Source: Canna indica (lineage: Eukaryota; Streptophyta; Magnoliopsida; Zingiberales; Cannaceae). From it: 64,000 nucleotides of DNA. The notes below the pieces were generated by a model that saw only the letters and a program-made list of their open reading frames with translations, was not told where the DNA came from and ran no database searches. The translations under genes were made by a program, and so were the position numbers. The stretch is from the NCBI GenBank assembly GCA_034359265.1, contig CP136896.1, forward strand, positions 63,871,501 through 63,935,500. Direction: 5' to 3'. Shown here piece by piece: positions 62,401 through 64,000 of this stretch. Numbering within the stretch: the first letter of the stretch is position 1; the number at the start of each line of letters is the position of its first letter.

Positions 62401-62461
62401 CGATACTTGTGTTCTTTGTGAGGCGGCACCGGAAAGTGTGGACCACCTAGTCCATGATTGA
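59446..62461 (+). pseudogene. LINE ORF2: endonuclease, reverse transcriptase, zf-RVT (broken)
   Basis: The N-terminal endonuclease starts MNCVSFWNVRGL and has CIQETKI and LYGPPERG (59446-59880). A frameshift falls at the GG-DFN motif near 59865, and the end of the endonuclease domain is largely missing. Reverse transcriptase (60240-61676) has DKAPGPDGL, LDLSNAFDSVDWDFL, GLRQGDPLSPYLF and FADDFVVF (the FADD catalytic motif). A run of 12 G near 61661-61673 breaks the frame. A zf-RVT region (62009-62461) follows with KCKLPLKFKIHTWL and CVLCEAAPESVDHLVHD. No functional protein could be made. Confidence 0.88.
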
Positions 62462-62929
62462 TGTTTCACCATGACAGGGTGGAGGACTTTATTGGAGATG
62501 GCATTGCTAGACTTGGTTGAGTTGCCTTTAGGGGATAGGGGATCACAAGAAATTTAAAGAGGCGGATACAAGAGTAAGGAGATTAGCTATGATTTGGGGA
62601 AAGAATGTGTGGAACCTTCGTAACTCGGTGATTTTTCGGGAGGCACAAATTGACAAAAATGCCCTCCTCTACTCTTGTCGGGCTTTTTGGACTATGACTA
62701 GTAGCACTTAGTTATCTTTTGTTTTCCCCATCTTGTGTTGTTCTACCCACTGTCTAGTGGGTATGTATTTTTTAGTTCTCTAAATGTTTAGGATGTTGTA
62801 CCAAACCTCTGATTTTCTTGATACAATTTAGGAACTCCTACCTCTACTCTCTACTTATTAATAAAATTGCGGTGTGGCACTATGCGGCCTCACTCTTTCA
62901 TCAAAAAAAAATATATATTCGGTGCAGGA

Positions 62930-64000
62930 AGTATAATTTTTTAAGATGAGATAATATAAACATATAGTTATCATTTTTTTCTTGAGCGAGTGATTTCCAA
63001 GCCTACATCTACCTTCAATCCATAACAATATATACAAACCTTTAAGAAGAGTACTTGAAGGTCAAACATCATTGATTTCTTCTTTTTTACTCTTTTCACG
63101 GGAAAACATTTACATGTCTGACCCACAAATCAGCTTGTGCCAGATTATATCAGAAAGAACAGTGCAAAGCAAAGTGGCTGCTAAGAATATTTGTCTACAA
63201 AATCAGCTCATGAGCTGAACCTGGACCGAAGCATCAAATGAGAAATCATTTACTTGCAAACTCCACTAAATGTTGTTGTGTTGTGTCCCAAGCATTCATC
63301 AGCAGCACTTGTGACAAGGTTACACAGATACAGATGAATCAACTTGCTTTTGTCTCTTGCCTTTTAGAAAATTCGAGGAGGCAAGTCTACACAGATTTGA
63401 TGTTTTGGTTGCACATCATGGATTTTACAACTCCATGGATATGATGATGGCTCCTATTTCGTTAAGCATTTGGCCTGAACTCTAATCTAATTGTTAAAGG
63501 TGTCTGCTAGTTAACTAGTAGATATCAGACTGTGTACTGTTTGGCAATTGGCACAGTTCATGTTGTATTGATCTGAACAGACCAGACTAATGAGGTGACA
63601 ACTATTATCACCTTCAGCTGTGTCAACTATATGACAACAATGTTAGGTCCCAGGAGTAACAAAGAATTCTTCAGAGGACCCTGTTGAAGTTTTGATTTGG
63701 GCTTTTGATTTAGGGCATCTTGGAATATGAGCCGTTACCTTTTTTAATCAAACTCTGTTGACACTATTGCAGCTCACCAATCTGGATTCAGTATTCTTAC
63801 ATTCTTATCGGGAAGGAATGGAATACAGTAGGGTTGAATGACAGAATCATAAGAACACAAGTGAAAGATTTGAAAAAAAACACACACAGACTATTTCTAG
63901 GTTTTACTTTCTGTGTCATGCAATCATAACAAAGAAGACTGGGAAGAAAAGACAAGCTGAAGTGAGTCAAGTGACAATGAGTATCACCTTCATTCAGGAA
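62930..64000. other. Right end of window, no gene recognised
   Basis: AT-rich sequence with only short ORFs (up to 68 codons at 63238-63444) lacking features. It could be intron or intergenic sequence of a gene beyond the window. Confidence 0.35.

Larger units (their letters stand above)
56501..62911 (+). mobile_element. Nearly full-length L1-type LINE, inactive
   Basis: About 6.4 kb with two ORF regions, an A-rich tail after CTCTTTCATC (62903-62911) and flanks GGTGCAAGA (56491-56499) and GGTGCAGGA (62921-62929) as a likely worn target duplication. The 5' end begins GTTGTGTTTGGAGGGGGG. Coding parts carry frameshifts and a gap in ORF2. Confidence 0.8.

Overview
The window is plant nuclear DNA: spliced genes with GT-AG introns, AT-rich intergenic sequence, and dense nested transposons (Ty1/copia, Ty3/gypsy, LINE, SINE, hAT, MULE-like and Tourist-like elements). 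A very GC-rich single-exon F-box/kelch gene beside AT-rich flanks suggests a monocot, but the species cannot be named from the sequence.

Four host genes are supported. (1) The 3' end of an unidentified AT-hook protein gene (3-950, +). (2) A single-exon F-box/kelch-repeat gene of the KMD/KFB group (2536-3747, -). (3) A ten-exon mitochondrial-type HtrA/Deg protease gene, a DEGP14 homologue (12373-23614, +), for which a complete 427-residue reading frame with the catalytic triad and a PDZ domain can be assembled. (4) A small ARGOS/OSR-type growth regulator (44382-44675, -). These genes have no evident functional link.

The rest is mainly transposon strata. The DEGP14 introns hold a CCGGTA-motif element with copia LTR pieces inside it and a Tourist-like element. 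From 26.2 to 43.0 kb lies a minus-strand gypsy composite: a chromovirus-type RNase H-integrase-chromodomain segment with its LTR, joined to gag/protease and an LTR remnant of a second, Tat-like gypsy lineage. That chromoviral LTR was split by an 11.2-kb hAT transposon (26926-38108), and the hAT transposase gene was itself split by about 6.7 kb of an integrated badnavirus-like pararetrovirus (Caulimoviridae, about 28160-34905). The order of events is therefore gypsy, then hAT, then virus.

From 46.8 to 56.4 kb there are two solo LTRs with exact 5-bp target duplications, a long-TIR MITE, a possible Tourist-like MITE, hAT-type MITEs and tandem duplications. From 56.5 to 62.9 kb lies a nearly full-length but decayed L1-type LINE. 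The last kilobase shows no gene.

The most unusual structures are the virus-in-hAT-in-LTR nest with its in-frame BED-finger/viral polyprotein fusion; a 94-bp duplication in the viral leader; an extra viral ORF after the polymerase; a SINE split between its A and B boxes by a MITE; a LINE tail inserted at a stop codon; and clustered CGGTCGACCGA palindromes upstream of the TATA box of a solo LTR.
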